A stretch of 64,000 nt of DNA from Burkholderiales bacterium (GCA_016195825.1 JACPYV010000004.1:1-64000), one strand, 5' to 3'; positions 17,412 through 26,495 are shown, numbered from the stretch's first letter. A program made the numbers and translations. The notes: generated by a model from the sequence alone, not told the origin.

Positions 17412-18163
17412 CGCGCCGCTGCCCTTCGATCGGGTACGTCGAGCTTTGCGGCCAGGCGCTGGAACCTGCAATCAACCGTCTTGGCTTCGACGTGCAAAGC
17501 CGCGCCTATCGTCTTGCTGCTGTGCCCAGCCTCCTGATGACGCAGCAGATCGATTTCATCGGGCCTGATGCGCGACTGGGACAGCAATTCATTGCGCATC
17601 GCCCGGAGCAGCCAGCGGTGAAGGGCCATGACCAGCATTTCGGCCAGGATCTGCGCCTTGGGATAGCCATGCCCGTCGAAGAAACACAGGTTGTGCGAGC
17701 CCAGGCACAAGACGTCGATACGCGACCCATTGGCATTGCTCGGCGCGGGGACGATGAGGGCCGATGAAAAACCCAGCCGCGAGGACATCCTGACAAACTC
17801 CTCCTCGTCAGGCCGAACTGCCAGCTCTGAACTCCGGATGGGCTCGGTGCTGTGCATGGCGTGTCTGAGCCAGGGGTCATGCTCATGCTGGTCGACCTTG
17901 GTGTACTCGGTCACCCAAAGAGGATCACAAGCCAGCAGTGATCGGTACGAGGTGCGATCCGCACCTTCTCGCAGGGCGCTGAGGAACACACCCGCGTCGG
18001 CTCCGATCAGCCGCAACGCGTGCTTGAAGAAGGTCAAGGCGTCGGCGGTGTTCGCGGCAGAGCTGATCTGCGGCAGCAGATCCAGCAGTCTCGTGCCGTA
18101 GTCTGGCGCGCTCGTGACCGTCGCCAGACTGAACAAGTCATCGGAGCATTCCGAGGGCTTCAT
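17384..18163 (-). CDS. LuxR-type transcriptional regulator
   Basis: A 259-residue protein. Residues ~30-185 resemble an autoinducer-binding (LuxR N-terminal) domain with aromatic positions such as DPLWVTEY and DPWLRHA. Residues ~195-258 form a LuxR HTH (RPDEIDLLRHQEAGHSSKTIGAALHVEAKTV), although the usual NVKTVKFH signature is altered to EAKTVDCR. It lies upstream of the transfer operon on the same strand, so it may control it, possibly in response to cell density. No luxI-type synthase is present, so it may be a solo regulator. Target and ligand are unknown. Confidence 0.8.
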   Translation of the reverse strand: MKPSECSDDLFSLATVTSAPDYGTRLLDLLPQISSAANTADALTFFKHALRLIGADAGVFLSALREGADRTSYRSLLACDPLWVTEYTKVDQHEHDPWLRHAMHSTEPIRSSELAVRPDEEEFVRMSSRLGFSSALIVPAPSNANGSRIDVLCLGSHNLCFFDGHGYPKAQILAEMLVMALHRWLLRAMRNELLSQSRIRPDEIDLLRHQEAGHSSKTIGAALHVEAKTVDCRFQRLAAKLDVPDRRAAARIARLYGLL

Positions 18164-18428
18164 GGCCGTTGCGACGGAGTTCCTGGTGCATCAACGGTTG
18201 ACTGAACCGGCTGGGCTCGTCCTTGCACCAGCGGTCAAATGCCGTGGTGGTCTCAAACAGCATCGCGTGGGCCGTGTGAGATCCCGCCGCCGGGCAGTAC
18301 CTGCGTTCAACAAGAACGCCAGCGGAGGTCGGCACAACGGCAAACGCGAGGGTGCCGTCTGGCGACGTGAGGATGCAGCCCTTGTTCTCGGCGGCAGGCC
18401 CAGCCAGGCCTTTGCGCCAATCCGTCAT
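18138..18428 (-). CDS. Small conserved-looking protein upstream of luxR-type gene
   Basis: A 96-residue reading from the ATG at 18428; the frame is open upstream with further ATGs at 18509 and 18581. It overlaps the start of the LuxR-type gene by 26 bp. No signal peptide or membrane segment is seen. It is a compact soluble protein beginning MTDWRKGLAGPAAENKG, with a beta-rich middle (GTLAFAVVPTSAGVLVERRY). Ribosome-binding sites are weak at all candidate starts. Coding status is likely from the overlap and codon pattern. Function is unknown. Confidence 0.45.
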   Translation of the reverse strand: MTDWRKGLAGPAAENKGCILTSPDGTLAFAVVPTSAGVLVERRYCPAAGSHTAHAMLFETTTAFDRWCKDEPSRFSQPLMHQELRRNGHEALGMLR

Positions 18429-19426
18429 GGATCGGTGGCGTTTGCGTGCCTGGATCGAAGATCGCTTTGATTGAGATGCCCTGGGCGGCGGGTCTTGCGG
18501 GTTGAGCATCCCGTTCAGGTGAGGCCGTGCGTGTCCTTGCGCCGGATCTTCCGGGGCGCCGCGATTTATTGCGGATTCCATCCCTGCTCCTGTGGCGATG
18601 CAGGCCGCAGTCCACTCTGCCGGTGGATGACTGGCGGCGTGCCAATTGCAGCCCCGGGTCTATTGAAAGCTGTCGTGGTGGCCGTGTCCACCGCCCGCGT
18701 TCGGCCGACGACGGCGGTCGCTGGCCTCGATTGCTGGCCCACGGTGATTCGGAGATTCCTTCGCACCGAACGTTTGCCGCGATGTGTCGTGCGCATGATC
18801 GAGAGCGGACGCTTCTCCATGTGCGCCTCGTGGCGAAAATCTGATCGTCCGAAACGTCCATGTCTTAGGCAAAGTCGCCGTACGAATACGAAGTTACGTA
18901 TGGTTTCCTAAAAGCGTCAATTCCCTGCACGCTTCGTGCGTCGGCGCTGGCAAGGCGAGGTGTCATCTGCCCGTCCCGTGATGCAATGACTGCCAGGTCT
19001 CACCGATTTGCAGCCCAAGGACGAGATCGCGTGATTCACGATCAAGGCGCCGCTTCGGTGCCAACAGTGAGGTCGGGTGTGTCGGAACTCGGCGGCTCTG
19101 TTATGAACAGGAAGTTTGGAGTAAAACATAGCCAAACGGTCGTGCGGCATGGAGGCGCGGCCGCGGCTAGATTCGAGGTGCCCTCCGCGCTTCCAGAGTA
19201 GCTACGCGAACTGTTCTGTCTTGCCCACCGGCAGGGCTCAGGGCTCAGGAATCGGAGGCGCTTGACGTGAGCGATCCATCGGCGTGGCCCATTTGTCAAC
19301 TCCGCTGTAGTCTGTGAATTCGTCGCTGGCGCGAGCGCTGTTGGCTTGTTCACGCTGGCGCAAAGGCGGCCAGATGACTTTCAGGGCCGCGCCGTCCTTA
19401 TAGAAGCTTGGCTGACGGGAATTGCC
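18429..19426. other. ~1-kb divergent intergenic region
   Basis: This separates the minus-strand transfer operon from the plus-strand sigma-factor operon. I find no convincing gene, although several short overlapping frames occur. A relatively AT-rich patch at ~18866-18915 contains imperfect dyads (TTAGG...CCTAA flanking TACGAATACGAAGTTACGTA). It is a candidate promoter or operator for the minus-strand operon, but matches no consensus I can name. The sigma-factor promoter must lie in the right half. Confidence 0.5.
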
Positions 19427-19912
19427 ATGACCATCGACTGGCTCAGCTTATTCTCCCGGGTGAGAGCTGCGCTGGTTCGGCGCGGGCGTTCGGAACAGGA
19501 CGCCGAAGACTTGGTGCAAGAGGCTTGGTTGCGTCTGGCCCGCTACGAGCGTGAACAACATGTGGAGCAGCCCGAGGCGTTTTTGATGAGAACGGCGCTC
19601 AACCTGTCGATTGACTCCCACCGCACCCGCGCCACCCATGGCGAGGAGGTGCTGCTGGACGACGTCGTCATCCTGGATGCGGGGCCCGGCGCCGATGAAG
19701 TCCTGCTCGGGCGTGAGCGCTTGGTACACCTGAGCGAATGTCTGACCTGCCTGAGCGACAAGACGCGAGACGTCTTCCTGGCGCACCGCATCGAAGGCTT
19801 GAGCTACCAGCAGATTGCCCAGCAGTACGGCATCAGTGTCAGCTCGGTGCACAAGCACATCGCCAAGGCCTTGCTGGTGATCACGGGCCTCATGGAGGGC
19901 TGGTACCCATGA
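19427..19912 (+). CDS. ECF sigma factor, FecI-like
   Basis: A 161-residue extracytoplasmic-function sigma factor. Region 2 spans ~10-75 (EQDAEDLVQEAWLRLARYE; FLMRTALNLSIDSHR). Region 4 spans ~100-155 (CLTCLSDKTRDVFLAHRIEGLSYQQIAQQYGISVSSVHKHI), including the FecI-type VHKHI ending. The ATG at 19427 is the natural start. It overlaps the downstream FecR-like gene by ATGA, a coupled sigma/anti-sigma pair. By analogy it transcribes the receptor gene when the receptor binds its ligand. Confidence 0.92.
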   Translation: MTIDWLSLFSRVRAALVRRGRSEQDAEDLVQEAWLRLARYEREQHVEQPEAFLMRTALNLSIDSHRTRATHGEEVLLDDVVILDAGPGADEVLLGRERLVHLSECLTCLSDKTRDVFLAHRIEGLSYQQIAQQYGISVSSVHKHIAKALLVITGLMEGWYP

Positions 19913-20982
19913 ACAGTCCTGCATCCAAGCTGCCTCTCCCACCAGAGACTGGCGATGCCCCGCCGAGGGTGACACCGGACATCGCCGCAGAGGCCGCCCT
20001 GTGGGTGGCACGCCTGCACGGTCCTGACCGCAGCCCCGCGATGGAACGCGAATTCCGCAGCTGGCAGGCGCGCTCGGCGGCACATCGAGAGGCGTTTGGT
20101 CGATGTACCGAGACTTGGCAGGACGTTGCGCTCATCGGCCTGGCAACCGCGTACGACACTGTGGCTTCGGTACGCGCGTCTCATGCGGCGCGCGGCTTGC
20201 GCAACAAGACCTGGCGCTGGTCTGCAGCGTTCGGTCTGGCCATTGCGGTCGCCGGCGGCGGCATGCTCTTGCAGCACTGGCGCGAGCAGGATGTCTACCG
20301 CACCGCCATCGGCGAGCAGCGGCTGATCGTGCTGGACGACGGCACCCGCATGCTGCTCAACACGGACACCCGTGTGCGGGTGGCTTACGGCTCGGCGCAG
20401 CGCACGGTCGAGGTCCGCGGTGGTGAGGCGCTGTTCGAGGTCGCCAAAGAAGCGAGGCGGCCGTTCGTCGTTCACGTGGCGGGCAGCGAGGTCGTTGCCG
20501 TTGGCACGGTCTTCTCGGTGCGCTTCACCGACGGCCCGCAGGACAGGGATGCGCTGGCCGTGACGCTCATTGAAGGGCAGGTCAACGTGCGTGCGGCCGC
20601 TGGTCGTGGGGCCGATGGCTTGGCGCCGGACCAGACCACGTTGCTGCGCCCGGGCGATCGCCTGCAGCTGCACCACGCGGCTCCCATCCAGAGTCTTGCG
20701 GGCGCCGCGAGCCTGGATCGACCGAACGTAGACCAGGTCATGGCGTGGCGACGTCGCGAGGCGGTGTTCCAGGATTCCGCGCTCGTGGATGCCGTGGAGG
20801 AGATGAACCGCTACAGCCGCACGCCTGTCGTGTTGACGGGCGGGATTCGCGATGCAGGACTGCGCGTCAGCGGGCTGTTCCGGACCGGGGATAGCGCTGG
20901 CTTCGCGCGAGCCGTGGCAGCACTTCACGGGTTGAGCCTGCTTGAGCGCAATGGACGTTTGGAGCTGGCGAACGTTCGTTAG
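19909..20982 (+). CDS. FecR-family anti-sigma regulator
   Basis: A 357-residue inner-membrane protein. The cytoplasmic N-terminal DUF4880-type segment (~25-65) includes the AALWVARLHGPDRSPAMEREFRSWQ motif that binds the sigma factor. A transmembrane helix lies at ~95-117 (WRWSAAFGLAIAVAGGGML). The periplasmic FecR domain (~125-240) carries the typical GEQRLIVLDDGTRMLLNTDT and GGEALFEVAKEARRPFVVH segments. The C-terminal DUF4974/STN-like part spans ~280-350. It transmits the ligand-bound state of the receptor to the sigma factor. Confidence 0.93.
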   Translation: MNSPASKLPLPPETGDAPPRVTPDIAAEAALWVARLHGPDRSPAMEREFRSWQARSAAHREAFGRCTETWQDVALIGLATAYDTVASVRASHAARGLRNKTWRWSAAFGLAIAVAGGGMLLQHWREQDVYRTAIGEQRLIVLDDGTRMLLNTDTRVRVAYGSAQRTVEVRGGEALFEVAKEARRPFVVHVAGSEVVAVGTVFSVRFTDGPQDRDALAVTLIEGQVNVRAAAGRGADGLAPDQTTLLRPGDRLQLHHAAPIQSLAGAASLDRPNVDQVMAWRRREAVFQDSALVDAVEEMNRYSRTPVVLTGGIRDAGLRVSGLFRTGDSAGFARAVAALHGLSLLERNGRLELANVR

Positions 20983-21059
20983 AGCAAGCACCGCAAACGG
21001 TGCTCTCGACATCCCGTCATCTTGTTGTCACTCCTTCGACAACAGAACAAGGGTACGAG

Positions 21060-24000
21060 ATGCTCCAGAAACCGAACACATACGGCCACGCGCGGTGGCT
21101 GCCAATTCCCGCCGCGATCCTGCTTCTGCTGGGCTGCAGCATGGTCAGCGCTGCCGAGCCGCCAAGCGCGCCGCGCTATGCGATCGAGCAGCCTTCACAA
21201 GACCTGGAAGAAGCGCTGCGATCGATTGCGCGGCAGACCAATACCTCGGTGCTGTTCGATCCCCGCGCAGTGGCGGGGCGCAAGGCGAAGGCGATCTCCG
21301 GCAAGCTGTCAGGCATTGAGGCGATCAATGCAGTCGTGGAGGGGACGGGCCTGACGGTCCATGTGACCCAGGACGGCGCCGTGGTGGTTCGAGCGCTCCC
21401 CGCGCCTGCCGTGCCAGCCAGCAGCGGGTCGGCATCGACTCGCACGGATGTGCCAGGCGAATTGCCTGCCGTACGGGTCGCACCAGAGCAAGACATCGGC
21501 ACCGATGCCGGTACGCCTCAGGCCTTCCAAGGCCGCGTGCAGGAGCTGTCACGCGTCGAGATCACGGGCTCGCGACTCTGGCGCGTCGATGCCGAAGGAC
21601 CGGCGCCCGTGAACGTGTATACGAAGAAGGACATCGAAAGGAGCGGTCAGCCGAGCCTGCAGCGCTTTCTGGCGGGACTCAGCGAGGTCTCGGCATCGAC
21701 GGGGGAGGGCGGCTTCGGCAGCACCCTGGGCCAGGGTACGGTCCAGTTGCGCGGCCTGCCGCTGGGCTCGACGTTGGTTCTCATCAACGGGCGCAGGGTG
21801 CAAGGCGTGGGGTCCTCGACCGGCAGCGTCTTCAACCTGAATCTCATCCCGATGGCGGCCATCGAGCGGGTCGAGGTGGTGCCACTCGGATCATCTGCGG
21901 TGTATGGCGGTGATGCGCTCGAGGGCGTGGTCAACGTGATCCTGAAAAAGTCCATCGACGGTCAGTCGCTGGCCGCCCGGCTGGGCTCGGGCCGCGGCTT
22001 CGGGGACGGCAGCCTTTCCCTGGCCACAGGTGGCCGCATGGGCGAAGGCAGCTATCTGCTGATGGGGTCGTACAGCCGCACGTCACCGCTTTCGATGCAG
22101 GATCGTGACTTCTTCAAGGATGCTGACTATCGTCGGTTTGGCGGGACGGACGAGCGACTGAACTACTGCGCCCCTGGCTCCGTCAGCAGCGTCGACGGTA
22201 CGAACCTGCCCGGCCTGGGCGCGAGCGTCGCCGGCATTCCGACAGTGGCGGCGGGTCAGGCGCTGCGCATCTCAGATTTTCAGGCGACGGCTGGCAAGGA
22301 GAACCTCTGCAATGCCTATGCGACGGGCGGCGGTGTTGCGCTGGTCCATGGCTCCGAGACGCTTGCGGTTCACTCGTTGGCCGAGCAGCCGATTTTCGGC
22401 AGCTGGTCTGCGTTTGGTGAAGTTACGTTTGCCAAGGATCGTCAGCATGCCGAGGACACGGGACTGCCTCTGACCGGCGTGACCGTGCCCGCGGGCAACC
22501 CATTCAACCCGTTCGGCGTCGACGTTGATGTGACGGCCGTCCTCGGCCCGGAAAACGGCGTTCAGGGGCTCACGCGTCGGTCCAGCTTCACCCGCGTGCT
22601 GGCCGGCATCAAAGGCGAGTTGGCGCGGGACTGGGATGCCGAGCTGACAGCGTCCACCAGCAGCGACCGCGGTCGGACGAACACCTGGAACGACAACGTG
22701 AACTCGGCGGCGCTGTCGGCGGCCCTGGGGTCGGGTTCGTCGGCGAGCGCGATCAACCTGTTCACTGCGGGGCGTGCCGCGAGCGATGAAGTGCTGCGCG
22801 GCATCTGGTCGGACCGGATCCGGCGTGACCGCGGACGCAAGGACCAGGTCGGCGGCATCCTGCGGGGCACGGTGGGGCAGCTTTGGGCGGGACCCGTCGA
22901 TGCCATCATCGGTGCCGAAACCGCCCGCGATTGGTATGACGTATCTGTCCAGGGGCAATCGGAGACCCACGGCACCCGTAGCAGCTCCGCCACCTATGGC
23001 GAGGTCCGCGCACCACTGCTGAGCGCCGGTGAAGGCGGCCCCGGCAGCTGGAGTCTTGCTGCCCTGACACTGGCAGCTCGCCGCGATCGCTACAGCGACT
23101 TCGGATCTGCCAGCACCTTCCAAGGCGGACTTGAAGTGCGCCCCGCCCGAGGGCTGCTGATCCGCGGCTCTGCCGCGAATTCGTTCAAGCCGCCGACGAT
23201 TCTGCAGACCCATGTGGAGGACGTCACCTACCAGGCTGCGCTTTTTCGCCTTGTCGATCCCGCGCGCAACAGGGAGCGGATCACGTCGGGCACCGTGGTT
23301 CGCACGACCAACAAGGAGCTGGCGCCCGAGCGCGGGCAGGCGCGAGGCATTGGTGCGGTCTGGGAGCCGGAGGGCGGCCTGGGGACTCGCTTGAGCGCCA
23401 CCTACTGGCAGGTGCGCATCCGCGGGATGATCGCTGTCCTGCGCCCCCAGGCCGCACTCGACTATGAAAGCCTGTTCCCGGGCTTCGTGACGCGCGGTCC
23501 GTCCGTGAACGGCCAGCCGGGCGTGGTCACAAGCGTGAAGACTGCCGAAGCCAATTTCGGGCGCGTGGACACCTCCGGTACCGACGTGGATGCGGCCTAC
23601 GTGTGGAAAACCGCCCTTGGGCGACTGACCACGGCGGCCGGTGCGACCCGCACCCGTGAGTATCGCGTCGTTCTCGCACCCGGCGCGGCCACAGTGGACC
23701 GTCTCGGCCGCAGGTTCTCGGACTTCTGGTCGCCGCGCTGGAAGGGACGCCTGTCGATCGGCCTTGACGATCGCGTCTGGAACCTGTCCCTCACGAGCCG
23801 CTATCTGGGCGCCTACAAGGACTCGGGCACCAGCGACAGGCAACTGGGCGACTACTGGACCCACGACCTGGCCGCCGGCGTGGACCTGAAGAAGCTCTGG
23901 CCCGATCTGCTGCCAGTCTTCAAGGCTGCCTCGTTCGGCGTGAGCATCGCCAACCTCACGGACCGCGAACCGCAGTACGTGCAGGGCGCGCCGAACTACG

Positions 24001-24062
24001 ACGTCACGCAGGCCGATTGGCGCGGGCGCTATGTCAGCGCGCGGCTGTCGCTGGACTGGTAG
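21060..24062 (+). CDS. STN-domain TonB-dependent outer-membrane receptor
   Basis: A 1000-residue receptor from the ATG at 21060. It has a signal peptide (~1-32, ending VSAAEPP) and a Secretin/TonB N-terminal signalling (STN) domain at ~45-115, which contacts the FecR-like protein. A spacer follows, then a plug domain at ~160-295 (VEITGSRL; LRGLPLGSTLVLINGRRVQG; GDALEGVVNVILKK). The long beta-barrel ends in the aromatic residue of LSLDW. The STN domain and gene order make it a transducer: import and gene activation are linked. The ligand is not readable from sequence. The downstream hydrolase suggests a peptide-like substrate rather than only a siderophore. Confidence 0.93.
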   Translation: MLQKPNTYGHARWLPIPAAILLLLGCSMVSAAEPPSAPRYAIEQPSQDLEEALRSIARQTNTSVLFDPRAVAGRKAKAISGKLSGIEAINAVVEGTGLTVHVTQDGAVVVRALPAPAVPASSGSASTRTDVPGELPAVRVAPEQDIGTDAGTPQAFQGRVQELSRVEITGSRLWRVDAEGPAPVNVYTKKDIERSGQPSLQRFLAGLSEVSASTGEGGFGSTLGQGTVQLRGLPLGSTLVLINGRRVQGVGSSTGSVFNLNLIPMAAIERVEVVPLGSSAVYGGDALEGVVNVILKKSIDGQSLAARLGSGRGFGDGSLSLATGGRMGEGSYLLMGSYSRTSPLSMQDRDFFKDADYRRFGGTDERLNYCAPGSVSSVDGTNLPGLGASVAGIPTVAAGQALRISDFQATAGKENLCNAYATGGGVALVHGSETLAVHSLAEQPIFGSWSAFGEVTFAKDRQHAEDTGLPLTGVTVPAGNPFNPFGVDVDVTAVLGPENGVQGLTRRSSFTRVLAGIKGELARDWDAELTASTSSDRGRTNTWNDNVNSAALSAALGSGSSASAINLFTAGRAASDEVLRGIWSDRIRRDRGRKDQVGGILRGTVGQLWAGPVDAIIGAETARDWYDVSVQGQSETHGTRSSSATYGEVRAPLLSAGEGGPGSWSLAALTLAARRDRYSDFGSASTFQGGLEVRPARGLLIRGSAANSFKPPTILQTHVEDVTYQAALFRLVDPARNRERITSGTVVRTTNKELAPERGQARGIGAVWEPEGGLGTRLSATYWQVRIRGMIAVLRPQAALDYESLFPGFVTRGPSVNGQPGVVTSVKTAEANFGRVDTSGTDVDAAYVWKTALGRLTTAAGATRTREYRVVLAPGAATVDRLGRRFSDFWSPRWKGRLSIGLDDRVWNLSLTSRYLGAYKDSGTSDRQLGDYWTHDLAAGVDLKKLWPDLLPVFKAASFGVSIANLTDREPQYVQGAPNYDVTQADWRGRYVSARLSLDW

Positions 24063-24115
24063 CGCCAGGCCCCTGGGCTGCCCTCAGCCGGCCCCTTCCT
24101 TCATCTCGAGGCACG

Positions 24116-24136
24116 CCTGCCCAGGCCCTGGGCAGG
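24116..24136 (+). terminator. GC-rich hairpin between receptor and hydrolase genes
   Basis: A perfect 9-bp stem (CCTGCCCAG / CTGGGCAGG) with a 3-base loop in the 102-bp gap after the receptor gene. No T-run follows, so it may attenuate, protect the upstream mRNA end, or terminate inefficiently rather than being a classic intrinsic terminator. Confidence 0.45.
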
Positions 24137-24164
24137 TGAGCCGCGCATTCACCGGTTATTCAAC

Positions 24165-26495
24165 ATGCGTCTTCTCTTGCTCGCCCCCGTGTGCGCATTC
24201 TTGTGGGCGGTCTCGCCTGCGAGCCCGGCCCAAACGCCCGAGGGCCCTTCGGTCCGCGACATCGTCGAATTCACGCGCATCGTGCAACCCGGCAACCACG
24301 ATGCCGAGGCACTGCGACAACAGGTGTCGGCAGACGGTAGCCTAGCCTTCATCGTCACGCGCAAGGCCGATGTTGCCAGCGACAGGAACATGTACGAGAT
24401 CCGGCTGCTGGACCTGACGCCGCAGCGGCTCGCCGATCCTCGCCCCCGAGAACCCGAACCGGTGCTTTCGTTCGCAGATGATCGCGACCCGTTCTACTCA
24501 GACCCGGCCATCCAGCAGGTCAGGTGGTGGGACGCCCGCACGCTGGTGTTCCTGGGACGGCTCAAGGAGGGCTTCCATCAGGTCTACCGGCTGGACGTCC
24601 AGACACGGCAACTGACACAGCTGACCCACGAGGCCACACCCATCGTCTCCTTTGCGGCATCAGCCGACATGCGGCGTCTGGTCTACGCGCTTCAGGTGCC
24701 CAATCCACCGATGAAGGACGGCGCGCGCAGCGTCGTCGTCGGCAACCAGTCGTTCTGGAGCGTCAAGTTTGGACAGCAGCGACTGGTCGGGCAGATCCGC
24801 AAATACCGCTACTACGTTGCCGACATCGAGTCATCACGGCCGCCCCGAGCCCTGGGGGATGCGTTCGTCGAGGCCAACTACGCCAAGCCGCAGGTGAGCA
24901 TTTCGCCTGACGGTCGCTGGGCCCTGCTGCCCTGCTACGAGCGAGCACGAACGCTGGCGTGGAGCCGCCAGTACCCCATGGTGGACGAGCTCTCGAAGGA
25001 GTTCGGGCCGGCCTTGCGCGCGGACCCCCTGTCCTACTACTCCGGTACCAACGTCCTTTCCGCGCGGCGGATGGTGGCCTGGCGACTGGACGACGGCCAG
25101 CGACAGACCGTGGTGGATGCCCCCGACGATGCCTTGCCGGGAAGCTACCAGTACCGCGCCGACCGCCTCTGGCAGGGGGGCGGCGCGTCCGTGGTGTTGG
25201 GCGGTACCCACCTGCCGATGGCGTCCAACGGCGAGACATCCCCGGCCTCCCACGTGATCGAGTACTGGCCTGACAGCGGACGCTGGGCCGTCATCGCCAA
25301 GCTGGCTGGCCGGCTGGACGCCCTGCTGCCGCGCAGCGACGGTTTCGTGGCGATCGACAGCGGGAAGCGTCGCCGGTTCACGGGTAGGGACGGCGCTGGC
25401 TGGCAAGAGGTTGCTGATCCGGCACAAGCAGTAGAGGACAGCGCCTCGGCTTGGCGGCTGCGGATCCAAGAGGGTTTGAACCAGCCCCCGGATGTGGTGG
25501 CGCTAGGGCCAGCCGGGCAGACGGTACGCATGACGACGCTGAACCCGCAGTTTGATCAGAGGACCTGGGGGGCAATGAAGCCGTACGCCTGGCGCGACGC
25601 CAAGGGGCGTGACTGGAAGGGCGGACTCATGGGGATCGAGGGCACGGATCGCCGCGGCAAGCTCCCCCTGGTCATCCAGACGTATGCGTTCTCGCCAGAC
25701 AACTTTTACCTCGACGGTCCGAACACTTCCGTGCGTGCGGGCACGAGCGCCTACGCCGGCCGCGCCTTCGTGCGCGAGGGCATCCTGGTGCTGGCCATGG
25801 GCTTCCGTCCGGTCAGCGGCCCCGTCACTGACGACTTCCAGAAGCTTCGCCTTTTCAACGACGGCGTGCGCGGTGCCGTCGACGCGCTGGTCAAGGAGGG
25901 GCGCGTCGACCCTGAGCGCGTGGGCATCATCGGTTGGAGCACGACGGGTCAAAGCGTGCTGAACCTGGTGACGTTTTCCGACCTGCCCATCCGGGCGGCC
26001 ACCCTGGCCGATGGGGACGCGAACACGCTTTTTTCGTACACGTTGACGTACGGTTTCGGCGCGTGGGACTCCACGGAAGCCATCAATCAGGCGGCACCCG
26101 TCGGGCGGACCTTGGCGGACTGGATGCGCAATGATCCGGCCCTGCACACCGAATGCATCAACACGGCGCTTCGGATCGAGTCCTATGGCGTGCCGGTCTA
26201 CAACAACTGGGACATCTACGCACTGCTGCGTCGGCAGTACAAGCCCGCGGAGATGATCGTCATCCCGGGTGGCTTCCACTCGTTGTCCACGCCCAGCGAG
26301 CGGATGATCTCGCTGCAGGGGAACGTGGACTGGTACCGCTTCTGGCTGAAGGGGGAGAAGCGAACCGTTCCAGCCCTGGCTGCAGAGACGGCGGAGTCCC
26401 TGCAGGCGCAATATGACGCGTGGCTGCAGATGGAGAAGATGAAAGCTGCAGTGGGCGCCCAGCCTAGATGCACCCGCCCCGCCAGTTGGGGTTAG
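24165..26495 (+). CDS. Secreted S9-family alpha/beta hydrolase, lasso-peptide isopeptidase (Atxe2)-like
   Basis: A 776-residue protein with a signal peptide (~1-22, cleavage after PAQ), so probably periplasmic. The N-terminal ~450 residues form a beta-propeller-like region with SADG/SPDGR motifs. The C-terminal ~300 residues form an alpha/beta hydrolase. The nucleophile is probably S592 (GIIGWSTTGQ), the acid probably D683 (WDIYALLRR) and the base H705 (IPGGFHSLS). The ending GNVDWYRFWLKGE resembles the family of isopeptidases that linearise imported lasso peptides in Asticcacaulis. The FecI/FecR/TonB receptor context matches those loci. It could instead be a general oligopeptidase or esterase. 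No lasso precursor, B or C genes are nearby. Confidence 0.72.
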   Translation: MRLLLLAPVCAFLWAVSPASPAQTPEGPSVRDIVEFTRIVQPGNHDAEALRQQVSADGSLAFIVTRKADVASDRNMYEIRLLDLTPQRLADPRPREPEPVLSFADDRDPFYSDPAIQQVRWWDARTLVFLGRLKEGFHQVYRLDVQTRQLTQLTHEATPIVSFAASADMRRLVYALQVPNPPMKDGARSVVVGNQSFWSVKFGQQRLVGQIRKYRYYVADIESSRPPRALGDAFVEANYAKPQVSISPDGRWALLPCYERARTLAWSRQYPMVDELSKEFGPALRADPLSYYSGTNVLSARRMVAWRLDDGQRQTVVDAPDDALPGSYQYRADRLWQGGGASVVLGGTHLPMASNGETSPASHVIEYWPDSGRWAVIAKLAGRLDALLPRSDGFVAIDSGKRRRFTGRDGAGWQEVADPAQAVEDSASAWRLRIQEGLNQPPDVVALGPAGQTVRMTTLNPQFDQRTWGAMKPYAWRDAKGRDWKGGLMGIEGTDRRGKLPLVIQTYAFSPDNFYLDGPNTSVRAGTSAYAGRAFVREGILVLAMGFRPVSGPVTDDFQKLRLFNDGVRGAVDALVKEGRVDPERVGIIGWSTTGQSVLNLVTFSDLPIRAATLADGDANTLFSYTLTYGFGAWDSTEAINQAAPVGRTLADWMRNDPALHTECINTALRIESYGVPVYNNWDIYALLRRQYKPAEMIVIPGGFHSLSTPSERMISLQGNVDWYRFWLKGEKRTVPALAAETAESLQAQYDAWLQMEKMKAAVGAQPRCTRPASWG

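Noticed and set aside
17086-17475. Open frames on both strands covering the tandem repeat region
   Set aside because: They mirror the DNA repeat in several frames at once, lack ribosome-binding sites, and overlap the luxR-type gene. The repeat, not a protein, explains them.
18877-18903. An 11-base match to a loxP arm (ATACGAAGTTA)
   Set aside because: Only part of one arm matches, there is no second arm at the proper spacing, and no P1-like Cre or plasmid genes are nearby. Chance similarity is more likely.
18307-18911. Overlapping frames on both strands in the divergent intergenic region
   Set aside because: They have no plausible starts, no recognisable domains and arginine-rich composition typical of spurious high-GC frames.
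18986-19201. A short plus-strand frame as a lasso-peptide precursor for the nearby isopeptidase-like gene
   Set aside because: It has no leader/core pattern (no Thr before a Gly/Ala-start core with an Asp/Glu at position 7-9), and no processing enzymes are present.
19200-19426. Fur box before the FecI-like sigma gene
   Set aside because: FecI systems are often iron-regulated, but I see no AAT-n-ATT-type palindrome here. The ligand need not be a siderophore.
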